NCBI GenBank assembly: GCA_963774455.1
Contig: CAVZFD010000005.1
Coordinates: forward strand, 620,001-684,000
Direction of reading: 5' to 3'
Source: DATFVA01 sp963774455
GTDB taxonomy: Bacteria > Bacteroidota > Ignavibacteria > Ignavibacteriales > Ignavibacteriaceae
Length of the DNA: 64,000 bases
Shown in pieces: positions 45,550 through 54,359 of this stretch (the stretch's first letter is position 1; each line of letters starts with the position of its first letter). The notes under the pieces are model-generated. The model did not search any database. It saw nothing but the letters and a program-made list of their open reading frames with translations, and had not been told where the DNA came from. Made by a program: the position numbers and the translations under genes.

Positions 45550-48500
45550 TTGATACAAGTGAACATTTTGAACAATATCCTATTCGTTATTGAAATATCT
45601 ATAATATTATCTATCATTTCATTTGCACAACCCGAAAACCAATCAACAAGGCACGCAGGTTTAAAATTCGACCAGATAGGTCTTGAACAAGGCCTTTCGC
45701 AATCTACTGTGAATGCAATTGTACAGGATGCACAGGGATTTATGTGGTTTGGAACGCAGGATGGATTGAACCGATACGATGGTTATACGATTAAAGTTTT
45801 TAAACATGACCCAAAAGATTCTAATTCAATCTCAGACAGCAGAATTAATTGTTTGCTAAATGACTCGGGTGGCGATTTGTGGATAGGTACTGCAGGAGGA
45901 GGTTTTGACCGATATGTACTAGCGGAGGATAAGTTTTACCATTATTCGAATAATATGAAAGATTCTCTTTCAATAAGCAATAATACTATTACTGCTATCC
46001 TCGAAGATTCGAATGAAAATATCTGGATAGGTACAAATTCAGGATTAAACCTTTACAACAGGAAGCGAAATACTTTTATACGTTCTTTCTTTGATCTGAA
46101 AGATTCTTCTGTCCGGAACGGGAACTCTATAACGGCTATAAGTGAAGATGAAGAGGAGAATATTTGGATAGGCACTTATAAGGGACTATTTAAAGATAAT
46201 TTAAAAAACAGGCGTGGTTTTATAAGGATTAACAACCTAAATACAAATCCTGCCACTTTGTATGGCGATGATATTACAGCTTTATATACAGATCGTACCG
46301 GTAGGTTATGGGTCGGGACGTATGATCAATATCTAAAGTGTTACGATAGAAAGACAAATTCTTTCTATCGGTTTAAGAATACTATCAAAGCTATTAAAAC
46401 GATCTATGAAGATTCGGGTGGGAATCTATGGCTGGGGTCACTCTATATGAATTTGCGAGTTCTAAATCTTGACTCAAAAAATGTTTCGGGAATACCGGCA
46501 ATCCAAAATGATCTTGTCAATACGCTGTATGGAGATAAAGCAGGAATATTGTGGATAGGCACAAGTTTTCGTGGTACTTTTATTTATGATAAGAATAAGA
46601 ATAGGTTTAAACGCTACCTTGGTGATCCTTATAATCCAAATGTTGTAATGGCAATTCTTGAAGGCAGGGATGGGGGTTTATGGGTGGGTACTTACGGAAA
46701 CGGATTGAAGCATTTCAACAGAAAAAGGGATAAAGTCAAAACCTACAGGTTCAATTCAAATAAACCGGAATCCATCAGCAGTGATAAAATATTCTCACTT
46801 TGTATAACATCTGATGGAGGACTCTGGATAGGAACAATAGGCGGCGGACTTAATTATTTCAATAGTGCTGAGGGTACATTTAAGCGATATATCCAGCTCT
46901 CTCCTATCGATTCCCTGGGATTGAGTAATAATGATATAACCGCGTTATATGAGGCTTCCAATGGAAATTTATTTATCGGGAATGCTGCCGGTGGTATAGA
47001 CATTTTAAACAGAAAAACAAATAAGTTCGAACATTACTATCCGGAAGAACTGGGACCGAGTACAATCGGGGCTGGAAGATCTGTAACAGTGATCCATGAA
47101 GATGAAGAGGGTAATATTTGGGCAGGAACTCTAAATGGCCTAAAGCGTTTCATACCAAAATTAAATTCGTTTGTAAGCTTTTGGTTAAAACCATCGGCTA
47201 ATAAACATACTCCAGATTATGTTGGCGTTACAAGCCTGTTATTCAGAGGAAATATCGTATGGATTGGAACAACGCGGAACGGGTTATTAAAATTTAATCC
47301 AAAATCAAACTCATTATCCTCATTTACTGAAAATGATGGATTACCTGATAATGTCGTCCTGGGTATACTGCCGGACAGCTCAGGAAATTTATGGCTAAGT
47401 ACCAACAAAGGTATATCCAGATTTAACCCTGAATCCAGTATGTTTAAAAATTATGACATTAATGACGGACTGCAGGCTAATGAATTTAACCAGGGAGCCT
47501 ATTATAAAAGTAAAACCGGGGAGATGTTTTTTGGCGGCGTTAACGGTTTTAACTCATTTTACCCTAATGAGATTCAGGATAACAGTCATATACCTCCAGT
47601 TTATCTTACTTCCTTTAAAGTCTTTGATAAAAAACTAAAACTTTCTAAAGCACTTACATCAATGAAACGAATTTATCTTTCGTATTCAGAAAATTTCTTT
47701 TCTTTCGAGTTTGTGGCATTGAATTATACTTCACCTGATAAGAATAAATATTCATACAAACTTGAAGGGTTCGACAAGGACTGGCATGTTGTTTCAGCTG
47801 ATCAAAGATATGCCAGTTATACAAATCTTGATCCGGGGGAATATGTACTTAATGTTATTGGTTCCAATAATGATGGTGTGTGGAATAAAACGGGGACTTC
47901 AATAATGATTATAATTTCACCGCCGGTATGGATGACATGGTGGTTCAAAACTCTAGGAATTATTATTCTAATTTCTATTGGTATTTTTGTTTATCAGAGA
48001 AGATTCAGGCAATTGAAAAAAGATAAAGCTTTACAACAGGAGATTTCACGGCGACTAATAGAAAAGCAGGAAGAGGAGAGGAGTCGTATCGCACTTGAGA
48101 TGCACGATAGTGTCGGACAGGATTTACTGTTAATTAAAAATCATTTAATTTTGACTAATAATAAAATATCTGATACAATTACAGAACCCGCTGAAGTAAA
48201 TTCAGACTTAAAATATTTGAAATTTAACACATCCTGTGACCTTAACCAGATTTCGGAAGATATTTCCGGTGTATTGAAAATGGTCCGCGAAATCTCGCAC
48301 AATCTTCGACCACCCGATCTTGACCAGTTAGGATTAACGGAAACAATTCAGTCGATGCTGCTGACTATGCGGAAATCAACATCCATAAAAGTCACGGGTA
48401 AAGTTGAAAACATTGATGAAATTATTACAAAAGATCTTGAGATCAACTTGGTCAGGATACTCCAGGAAGCCTTGGGAAATGTTATGAAACATGCGGAAGC

Positions 48501-48756
48501 AACCGAATGTAGTGTGATAGTATCAAATCAAAACAGTCATATCTCTCTTGAAATTATAGATAACGGAATTGGATTTGATTTGCAAAAGAGAATTGAGGAA
48601 GGAAAGAAATTTGACAGGAAACATACTAACACTATTGGTACTGGACTTGGATTAACAGGTATGGCTGAAAGAGCAAGAATCCTGGGAGGTTCTTTTAAGA
48701 TAAATTCTGAACCCGGTAAAGGAACCCGGATTAAAATTGATATACCAGGAAATTAA
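45550..48756 (+). CDS. Reg_prop two-component sensor kinase (HisKA_3 type)
   Basis: About 1068 residues; the start is uncertain (TTG at 45550, GTG at 45559 or TTG at 45568), since no ATG is in frame ahead of the hydrophobic signal segment ending SFAQ. A large periplasmic part holds about 14 Reg_prop repeats forming two propellers (FMWFGTQDGLNRYDGY, LWIGTxxGG-like units), then a Y_Y_Y domain (YSYKLEGFDKDWHVV), one membrane helix (about 793-815), and a HisKA_3 DHp with EMHDSVGQD plus an ATPase domain (GTGLGLTGMAERARILGG). This is the sensor half of a hybrid-type system without fused receiver or AraC domains. A NarL-type regulator follows and is the probable partner. Confidence 0.92.
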   Translation: MIQVNILNNILFVIEISIILSIISFAQPENQSTRHAGLKFDQIGLEQGLSQSTVNAIVQDAQGFMWFGTQDGLNRYDGYTIKVFKHDPKDSNSISDSRINCLLNDSGGDLWIGTAGGGFDRYVLAEDKFYHYSNNMKDSLSISNNTITAILEDSNENIWIGTNSGLNLYNRKRNTFIRSFFDLKDSSVRNGNSITAISEDEEENIWIGTYKGLFKDNLKNRRGFIRINNLNTNPATLYGDDITALYTDRTGRLWVGTYDQYLKCYDRKTNSFYRFKNTIKAIKTIYEDSGGNLWLGSLYMNLRVLNLDSKNVSGIPAIQNDLVNTLYGDKAGILWIGTSFRGTFIYDKNKNRFKRYLGDPYNPNVVMAILEGRDGGLWVGTYGNGLKHFNRKRDKVKTYRFNSNKPESISSDKIFSLCITSDGGLWIGTIGGGLNYFNSAEGTFKRYIQLSPIDSLGLSNNDITALYEASNGNLFIGNAAGGIDILNRKTNKFEHYYPEELGPSTIGAGRSVTVIHEDEEGNIWAGTLNGLKRFIPKLNSFVSFWLKPSANKHTPDYVGVTSLLFRGNIVWIGTTRNGLLKFNPKSNSLSSFTENDGLPDNVVLGILPDSSGNLWLSTNKGISRFNPESSMFKNYDINDGLQANEFNQGAYYKSKTGEMFFGGVNGFNSFYPNEIQDNSHIPPVYLTSFKVFDKKLKLSKALTSMKRIYLSYSENFFSFEFVALNYTSPDKNKYSYKLEGFDKDWHVVSADQRYASYTNLDPGEYVLNVIGSNNDGVWNKTGTSIMIIISPPVWMTWWFKTLGIIILISIGIFVYQRRFRQLKKDKALQQEISRRLIEKQEEERSRIALEMHDSVGQDLLLIKNHLILTNNKISDTITEPAEVNSDLKYLKFNTSCDLNQISEDISGVLKMVREISHNLRPPDLDQLGLTETIQSMLLTMRKSTSIKVTGKVENIDEIITKDLEINLVRILQEALGNVMKHAEATECSVIVSNQNSHISLEIIDNGIGFDLQKRIEEGKKFDRKHTNTIGTGLGLTGMAERARILGGSFKINSEPGKGTRIKIDIPGN

Positions 48757-48844
48757 GCCAAAAGGTTGGATGCATGAATGAAAAAGGCAGACAGATAAAT
48801 CAAACAATCATTTGCACTTCTTAAAAATTGATACGAACTGAATA

Positions 48845-49504
48845 ATGAGTAAATCAAAAAGTGAAAATATTACAATAGTGCTTGCCGATGATCATCCTTT
48901 ATTACGAAAAGGATTAAAAGAAATTATTGATGAAAAGGCGACACTCCGCGTAGTCGGTGAAGCCGGAGACGGCGATCAGGCATTGAAGCTGATTCAGCAA
49001 TTAAGGCCGGATATCGCAATTATTGATATTCATATGCCCAAACTAAACGGCCTTGAGGTTGTAAAAATGCTGAGGCAACAGAAGATCAAAGTTGATATTA
49101 TAGTGCTTACAATGTATGACAAAGAAAATATTTTTAACCGGGCAATGGATTTAGGGGTTAAAGGTTATATAATGAAGGACGCTGCTTTAACAGAAATAGT
49201 GGATGCAATAATGAATATTGCAGCTGGAAAATACTTTATAAGCTCCTCTATATCCGGACTTTTGGTTAAAAGAAGCAATTTATCGACCGCAGATGATGAT
49301 ACAGGCATTTCAAAATTGACGTCAACTGAATTAAAAATACTTAGATTAGTTGCAGCTAATATGACGACAAAGGAAATCGCCGATGAATTGTTTATCAGCA
49401 ATCATACGGTGGATACCCATCGTTCGAATATATGTTCAAAACTCAAACTTCGGGGTACCAATGCCCTGCTTCATTTCATCCTCGACCATCCTGATCTTGT
49501 TTAA
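48845..49504 (+). CDS. NarL/LuxR-family response regulator
   Basis: 219 residues: receiver domain (about 9-125) with ADDHPLLRKGLKEI, phospho-acceptor D in IAIIDIHMPKLNG, T in IVLTMYD and K in YIMKDA, followed by a LuxR-type helix-turn-helix (LTSTELKILRLVAANMTTKEIADELFISNHTVDTHRSNI). It binds DNA when phosphorylated. It starts 88 bases after the HisKA_3 sensor kinase, the kinase class that normally partners NarL-type regulators, so the pair is confidently cognate. Targets may include the secreted propeller gene downstream. Confidence 0.94.
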   Translation: MSKSKSENITIVLADDHPLLRKGLKEIIDEKATLRVVGEAGDGDQALKLIQQLRPDIAIIDIHMPKLNGLEVVKMLRQQKIKVDIIVLTMYDKENIFNRAMDLGVKGYIMKDAALTEIVDAIMNIAAGKYFISSSISGLLVKRSNLSTADDDTGISKLTSTELKILRLVAANMTTKEIADELFISNHTVDTHRSNICSKLKLRGTNALLHFILDHPDLV

Positions 49505-49653
49505 ATAATCAGCTTACTACTCACAATTTGTATAGTTACTATTCAGTATATGAATGGCTGTTTCTAACGATTGTCTGAAACCTTATTATTATAATAATTT
49601 CTATCTGTAAATAATGAATTTATAAACAGCGATTTTTTTACTGTGCTGATTTA

Positions 49654-49995
49654 ATGAAATACCTTATTGTAGATGATAACTCCAGGATGCGAAAATTAAT
49701 TTACCAGGCAATTTGTACTGAAGGCGACGGCTTTATGGAATGTCCCGATGGAATATACGTCGTGGATGCTTATATGGAATATTTACCAGATTATGTATTA
49801 ATGGATATCCGAATGAAAGATATGAATGGAATACTGGCTACAAAAAAACTGCTTGAAAAATTCCCTTCTGCAAAAATAATCATTATTACGGATTATGATA
49901 CACCTGCCTTCAGAAAGGCAGCTATGAAAGCCGGGGCTGTGGCTTTTATTTCTAAAGAAAACCTGACTAAAATTAAAAACTACATTAATTATTAG
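49654..49995 (+). CDS. Stand-alone receiver-domain protein (CheY-like)
   Basis: 113 residues with only a receiver domain: acidic pair in YLIVDDNSRMRKL, phospho-acceptor aspartate in DYVLMDIRMKDMNG, a threonine in IIIITDYD and lysine in AFISKENL. No output domain follows before the stop, and I see no disrupted helix-turn-helix downstream, so it is not obviously a broken regulator. The fold is closest to NarL-type receivers. It lies between a NarL-type regulator and a secreted propeller gene, and may act as a phosphate sink or a regulator by protein contact. Confidence 0.85.
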   Translation: MKYLIVDDNSRMRKLIYQAICTEGDGFMECPDGIYVVDAYMEYLPDYVLMDIRMKDMNGILATKKLLEKFPSAKIIIITDYDTPAFRKAAMKAGAVAFISKENLTKIKNYINY

Positions 49996-50048
49996 GCCGA
50001 AAGAATATCCACATGCAATTAATAATAAATAATAAAAAGGAATCACGA

Positions 50049-52772
50049 ATGAAAAACTTTCTTTTACTTTCCTGTTTCATTATTGTAACAGTATTCTTTT
50101 TACAAAATGAAATGTATGCACAATGGGCCCATACCGGTCCTGAAGGGGGAGAAGTAAGGGCTTTTTGTGCAAGCGGTACAAACATTTTTGTCGCTCCATG
50201 GAGCGGCGGAATTTATCGCTCTACAGATGATGGAACCAACTGGACGGAAGTAAATAATGGTCTGGTTGACATTAATATAAGAGTGACTGCTCTTTTTGCA
50301 TATGGTACTAATGTCTTTGCAGGTACATGGGGCAGCGGAGTGTTTCTTTCTACCAACTATGGTAATAGCTGGGTAGATGTCAACAACTCCGCGACAGCAG
50401 GAACCTTTGTCCATGCTTTCCTTAATAACGGAACTAGTGTTTTTATGGGGAGCCAGGGCGGAGGTGTCTTCCGTACTACAGACTATGGAACAAGCTGGGT
50501 GCAGGTGAATAACGGTTTACTTTCACTGGATGTACGGGACCTGGCAGTGCTGGATACAACTATTTTCGCTGCCACGTGGGGTCCCTATAAGGTTTTTAAA
50601 TCGATAGATAATGGTGCAAACTGGGCTGAGGCCAGCAACGGAATTACTTTTTCGCTGGACGATCCCTGTCTTACTGTCAGCGGCGGTAATGTGTTTTTGG
50701 GTACTTATTCTCATGGTGTTTATCGAACGACCGATGATGGAGCTAACTGGACAGAAGTTAATAATGGAATTCCTGCAGCTTCTACTATTCGGGAATTTGC
50801 TGTGAACAATACAAACATCTTTGCAGCAACCAGGGGAAGTGGAGTTTACACGACAACAGACAATGGTATAAGCTGGAATTCCGTTAACAACGGGCTGACT
50901 ACCAGTAGAGTGGAAGCTATGCTGAGTAATGGTAGCCAGGACTTGTTTGCAGGAACTTTTGGCAAAGGTATTTTTCGCTCGACTAATAATGGTACAGACT
51001 GGTTTGAGGCAAATACCGACTTTAATGCTATGCCTGTCTATGCATATCATACAATCCCGGACGGTGTTGGAGGTCAGAATTTGTTAGCCGGAACAACGGT
51101 CGGAGTATATTTATCATCCGACAACGGAATGGAATGGAATTATATAGGATTGGAAGGATACTGGGTTACCGGATTAGCTGTCATAGGGACAGATATTTTT
51201 GCAAGCACAATGGGATCAGGCGTTTTCCGTTCAACCGATAACGGCGTAACCTGGTCGCAAAGCGGCCTGGCAAGTTCAATGCTTCAAACAATCTTCAGTA
51301 ACGGGACAGATCTTTATGCAGGTGCGGCCTTTTTTGGAGGAGCTTCCCGCTCTACAGATAACGGTAACACCTGGGCTAATGTACCGGGATTAGAATATAA
51401 ATGGGTGATGAGTTTTACCGCAAATGAGAACCATATTTTTGCAGGAGCGATTTACGGAGGGGCTTTCCGGTCTGACGATAATGGTAGTTCCTTTGTGCCA
51501 ATAAATAATGGACTAGATAACCGTGTTTCTACACTTACAGTGATGGGCGACAGCACTATTTTCGCCGGCACTGGTGATCCAAATGGTCAGGCTGCTATTG
51601 GTATATATAGATCTTTTGATAATGGTAACAACTGGACCCAGATAAATAGTGGTCTGCCTCCAACTTTGATGGTATGGTCATTTGCTGTTACAGACAGTAA
51701 TCTGTTTGCTTCATCCTCCACAAGCGGCGGAAGCGCTGCAAATGTATACCTTTCTACCGATAAGGGCGAAAACTGGACATCAGTCACTACAGGACTGGTA
51801 AGTAATTATATTCTATCCTTATATATCAAGGGTTCAACTCTCTTTGCGGGTACAATTGGCAGCGGCACCTGGTGGAGACCATTGTCAGAGATGCTTCCCG
51901 CCACACTTCCTGCTGCACCGTCTAATTTAATTGCAGTTGCAGATACTTTTTCTGTAGATCTCAGCTGGGATGATAATTCAGGTAACGAGGACGGGTTTAA
52001 GATAGAGAGAAAAGACGACTCGTTGCATATTCCCGGTGCATGGACATTGGTTGATTCGGTAGGATCGAACGTAACCATATTTACAGATGCAGGATTAGTT
52101 CCGAATACAGTTTATTCTTACCGTGTTTATGCTTATAATTCTGCAGGGAATTCCGCTAGTGACTCAGTTGAAACTGTCACGATTGTTCCTGTAGAACTTT
52201 CATCGTTTGCTGCGACTGTTGAAGGGAACAGGGTAACCATAAACTGGACTACTGAAACTGAAACGAATAACAGAGGATTTGAAGTTGAAAGAAATCAGAT
52301 ATCAGGTATAAGAGGTCAGCATTCAAAGTTCGGTATCTGGGAGAATATTGGATATGCAGCCGGATTTGGAACTACAACAAAGCCCAAATCATATTCATTT
52401 GCAGATAACAACATAGCTCCCGGAAATTATGCTTATCGGCTTAAGCAAATTGATTTTAACGGAAGTTTTGAATATTCTCAGGCTGTTGAAGTTGAAATCT
52501 CCCTGCCAAAAGAATTTTCTCTTTCACAGAATTATCCCAATCCTTTTAATCCGGCCACAAGTATTGAATACACGATACCCGAAGATGGATTCGTAACGCT
52601 CAGGGTATTTAATGCACTCGGACAGGAGGTTACCAGGCTGGTAAATGAAAATACAAAGGCCGGAATTCACCACGCAGCTTTCGATGCATCAAATCTATCA
52701 AGCGGCGTATATTATTACAGCGTGCAATTTGATAATAAAATATTAGTAAAAAAGATGATAGTTCTAAAATAA
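50049..52772 (+). CDS. Large secreted BNR/sortilin-like propeller protein with T9SS sorting domain
   Basis: 907 residues from ATG at 50049, preferred because AAGGAA precedes it and a signal peptide (KNFLLLSCFIIVTVFF...YAQ) starts there; an in-frame ATG at 50013 would add 12 residues. About 12 BNR/photosynthesis-stability-factor-type repeats follow with S-T-D-N-G-x-x-W motifs (YRSTDDGTNWTEVNNGL, FRSTDNGVTWSQ) and IFAGT strands. Then a fibronectin type III domain (SNLIAVADTFSVDLSWDDNSG), a second beta domain (VELSSFAATVEGNRVTINW) and a type A T9SS sorting domain (NYPNPFNPATSIEYTIP, ending VKKMIVLK). It is a surface or released protein of unknown role. Confidence 0.85.
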   Translation: MKNFLLLSCFIIVTVFFLQNEMYAQWAHTGPEGGEVRAFCASGTNIFVAPWSGGIYRSTDDGTNWTEVNNGLVDINIRVTALFAYGTNVFAGTWGSGVFLSTNYGNSWVDVNNSATAGTFVHAFLNNGTSVFMGSQGGGVFRTTDYGTSWVQVNNGLLSLDVRDLAVLDTTIFAATWGPYKVFKSIDNGANWAEASNGITFSLDDPCLTVSGGNVFLGTYSHGVYRTTDDGANWTEVNNGIPAASTIREFAVNNTNIFAATRGSGVYTTTDNGISWNSVNNGLTTSRVEAMLSNGSQDLFAGTFGKGIFRSTNNGTDWFEANTDFNAMPVYAYHTIPDGVGGQNLLAGTTVGVYLSSDNGMEWNYIGLEGYWVTGLAVIGTDIFASTMGSGVFRSTDNGVTWSQSGLASSMLQTIFSNGTDLYAGAAFFGGASRSTDNGNTWANVPGLEYKWVMSFTANENHIFAGAIYGGAFRSDDNGSSFVPINNGLDNRVSTLTVMGDSTIFAGTGDPNGQAAIGIYRSFDNGNNWTQINSGLPPTLMVWSFAVTDSNLFASSSTSGGSAANVYLSTDKGENWTSVTTGLVSNYILSLYIKGSTLFAGTIGSGTWWRPLSEMLPATLPAAPSNLIAVADTFSVDLSWDDNSGNEDGFKIERKDDSLHIPGAWTLVDSVGSNVTIFTDAGLVPNTVYSYRVYAYNSAGNSASDSVETVTIVPVELSSFAATVEGNRVTINWTTETETNNRGFEVERNQISGIRGQHSKFGIWENIGYAAGFGTTTKPKSYSFADNNIAPGNYAYRLKQIDFNGSFEYSQAVEVEISLPKEFSLSQNYPNPFNPATSIEYTIPEDGFVTLRVFNALGQEVTRLVNENTKAGIHHAAFDASNLSSGVYYYSVQFDNKILVKKMIVLK

Positions 52773-52882
52773 GGAAGACCGGTTGGTCAGCCTGCAATGA
52801 TTTACAAGCTGACTGACGGCAGTTTTACCAGCAGGTACTGGATGTTGCCGCTAGAAAAATTTAATCTAATACCATGTTACTC

Positions 52883-52914
52883 AACTGCCGCAAAATGACT
52901 GCGGCAGTTTTTTT
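52883..52914 (+). terminator. Strong rho-independent terminator
   Basis: AACTGCCGCA (52883-52892) and TGCGGCAGTT (52900-52909) form a perfect ten-pair stem with a seven-base loop, and the stem runs into an eight-base T tract (52907-52914). It ends the transcript of the T9SS propeller gene about 110 bases after its stop codon. Confidence 0.9.
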
Positions 52915-53040
52915 ATGCCCGGCATCGTTCCACACCTCTTCAGATAATAATCGCCTGCTATGAATTTCTTTCGATCAGGCACAGTCCTATAAAAACAAGT
53001 TTATGTGCAAGTGACAGAATATACCTGTTCAATAAGATGC

Positions 53041-53086
53041 ATACTCACTTCAGCATCGACGTGAGTATTAGATAACAAGCTGTTAT
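53041..53086. promoter_or_regulatory. Two adjacent inverted repeats upstream of the NmrA-type gene
   Basis: ATACTCAC (53041-53048) and GTGAGTAT (53061-53068) pair exactly across 12 bases, and ATAACA (53072-53077) with TGTTAT (53081-53086) across three. They lie about 115-160 bases before the oxidoreductase start and could be operators. No regulator gene is adjacent. The rest of the gap at 52915-53199 shows nothing I can support, nor does the gap at 54061-54359. Confidence 0.3.
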
Positions 53087-53199
53087 ATTTGCTTATGAAC
53101 TGAGTACATTTTTCAGGATCGGCCCATTTATCCTGTACTTAGTACTGAAATAATAAATCAGCAAAAATATCAGGTGATTTTAGAACAGGGAGAGACAAA

Positions 53200-54060
53200 A
53201 TGTCAGACAAGATATTAGTAACCTGCGCAAGCGGGCGGGTCGGGACAGAACTTGTTAACATTCTGAGCAACAGTGGAGAAAAAGTACGAGCAGCCGTGCG
53301 TAATCCCTCAACCGCATCTCAAAAATTCAATAGCATAGTAGAAACTGTCATATTCGATTATGACAGGCCGGAAACATTCGCGTCTGCCCTTGAAGGGATC
53401 GATAAGGTGTTCCTGATGGTGCGTCCGGGCGACAACCATTCAGATGAGGCAGCAATCCCTTTGATTGATGAGGCCAGGAAAAAGGGGGTACACTATATCA
53501 CAGATCTGACAGCTATGGGTGTGGAAGAGGAAGATGATTTTATGCTAAGGAAACTGGAAAAATATATTGAAGATTCAGATATACCATTTACACATTTACG
53601 TCCCAATTGGTTTATGCAGAACTTCAACTCCGGACCTATGTACGCTGACATTATGTCGACCGGTGCCTTACACCTGCCCGCCTCAGATGCCGGATTATCA
53701 TTTATCGACGTTAGGGATATAGCCGCTGCAGGAGCTGCAGTACTGATGGATAACGGACACACCGGAAAAGCCTACACGCTTACGGGAAGTGAATCAATCG
53801 ATCATTTTCGGGCGATGGAAATAATTTCGGGAGTATCAAAAAAGAAAATTTCATACGTTCCCATCAGTGATGAAACTGCCCGTATGGCTTTAACCCGGGT
53901 CGGGGTTGCAAAAGATCTGATAGAACGATGGTCATACTTCTACCAACGAGTTCGCGCTTGCTGCTGTGGTGTCGTATCTGATGATATTACTTCACTCATC
54001 AACCGTCCTCCCATTACATTCAGCAAGTATGCAGCAGATTATGCCGAAGCGTGGGGTTAG
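53200..54060 (+). CDS. NmrA-like NAD(P)-binding oxidoreductase
   Basis: 286 residues with an N-terminal Rossmann fold: ILVTCASGRVGTELVNIL contains the glycine-rich nucleotide loop (a cysteine-alanine-serine in place of the common G-A-T-G), and R in VRAAVRNPST favours NADPH. The middle part has VHYITDLTAMGVEEEDD and FTHLRPNWFMQNF, typical of the NmrA/HSCARG and quinone-reductase-like QorB/AzoB group; the classical Y-x3-K is not apparent. It probably acts as a redox sensor or reduces quinones or azo compounds. GGGAGAG precedes the ATG. It appears to be a single-gene unit. Confidence 0.85.
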   Translation: MSDKILVTCASGRVGTELVNILSNSGEKVRAAVRNPSTASQKFNSIVETVIFDYDRPETFASALEGIDKVFLMVRPGDNHSDEAAIPLIDEARKKGVHYITDLTAMGVEEEDDFMLRKLEKYIEDSDIPFTHLRPNWFMQNFNSGPMYADIMSTGALHLPASDAGLSFIDVRDIAAAGAAVLMDNGHTGKAYTLTGSESIDHFRAMEIISGVSKKKISYVPISDETARMALTRVGVAKDLIERWSYFYQRVRACCCGVVSDDITSLINRPPITFSKYAADYAEAWG

Positions 54061-54359
54061 AGACTGTTCTGAGATCATTCAGAAAAACACAAGTTACGTT
54101 TACAGACAGCATACGAAGCATCATTATATACTCAGATGCAGAGTACTATAGTCAAATGAGTTACTAAATCCATAGTGCTGTCACTCAGGTTGCTGCTTTT
54201 ACTCATAATTAAATTTTCTTTGCAGAGCCACCTCTGATTTAAGAAAATGCTGGAATTCAGGGAGAGAAAAGTATAGGTCATCAAGGAATTTCCTGAATCC
54301 GTAATTTATTTCCTGTAAAAACATTATTTTGGGATAATAAATTCGGGTGAATTCGGTTT

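Noticed and set aside
49654..49995. Lone receiver gene as a truncated NarL-type pseudogene
   Set aside because: Receiver catalytic residues are intact and no helix-turn-helix remnant is visible after the stop codon in the bases up to 50049.
52797..52898. Open frame of 33 codons before the terminator
   Set aside because: It runs into the terminator stem, has no ribosome site and resembles no known peptide.
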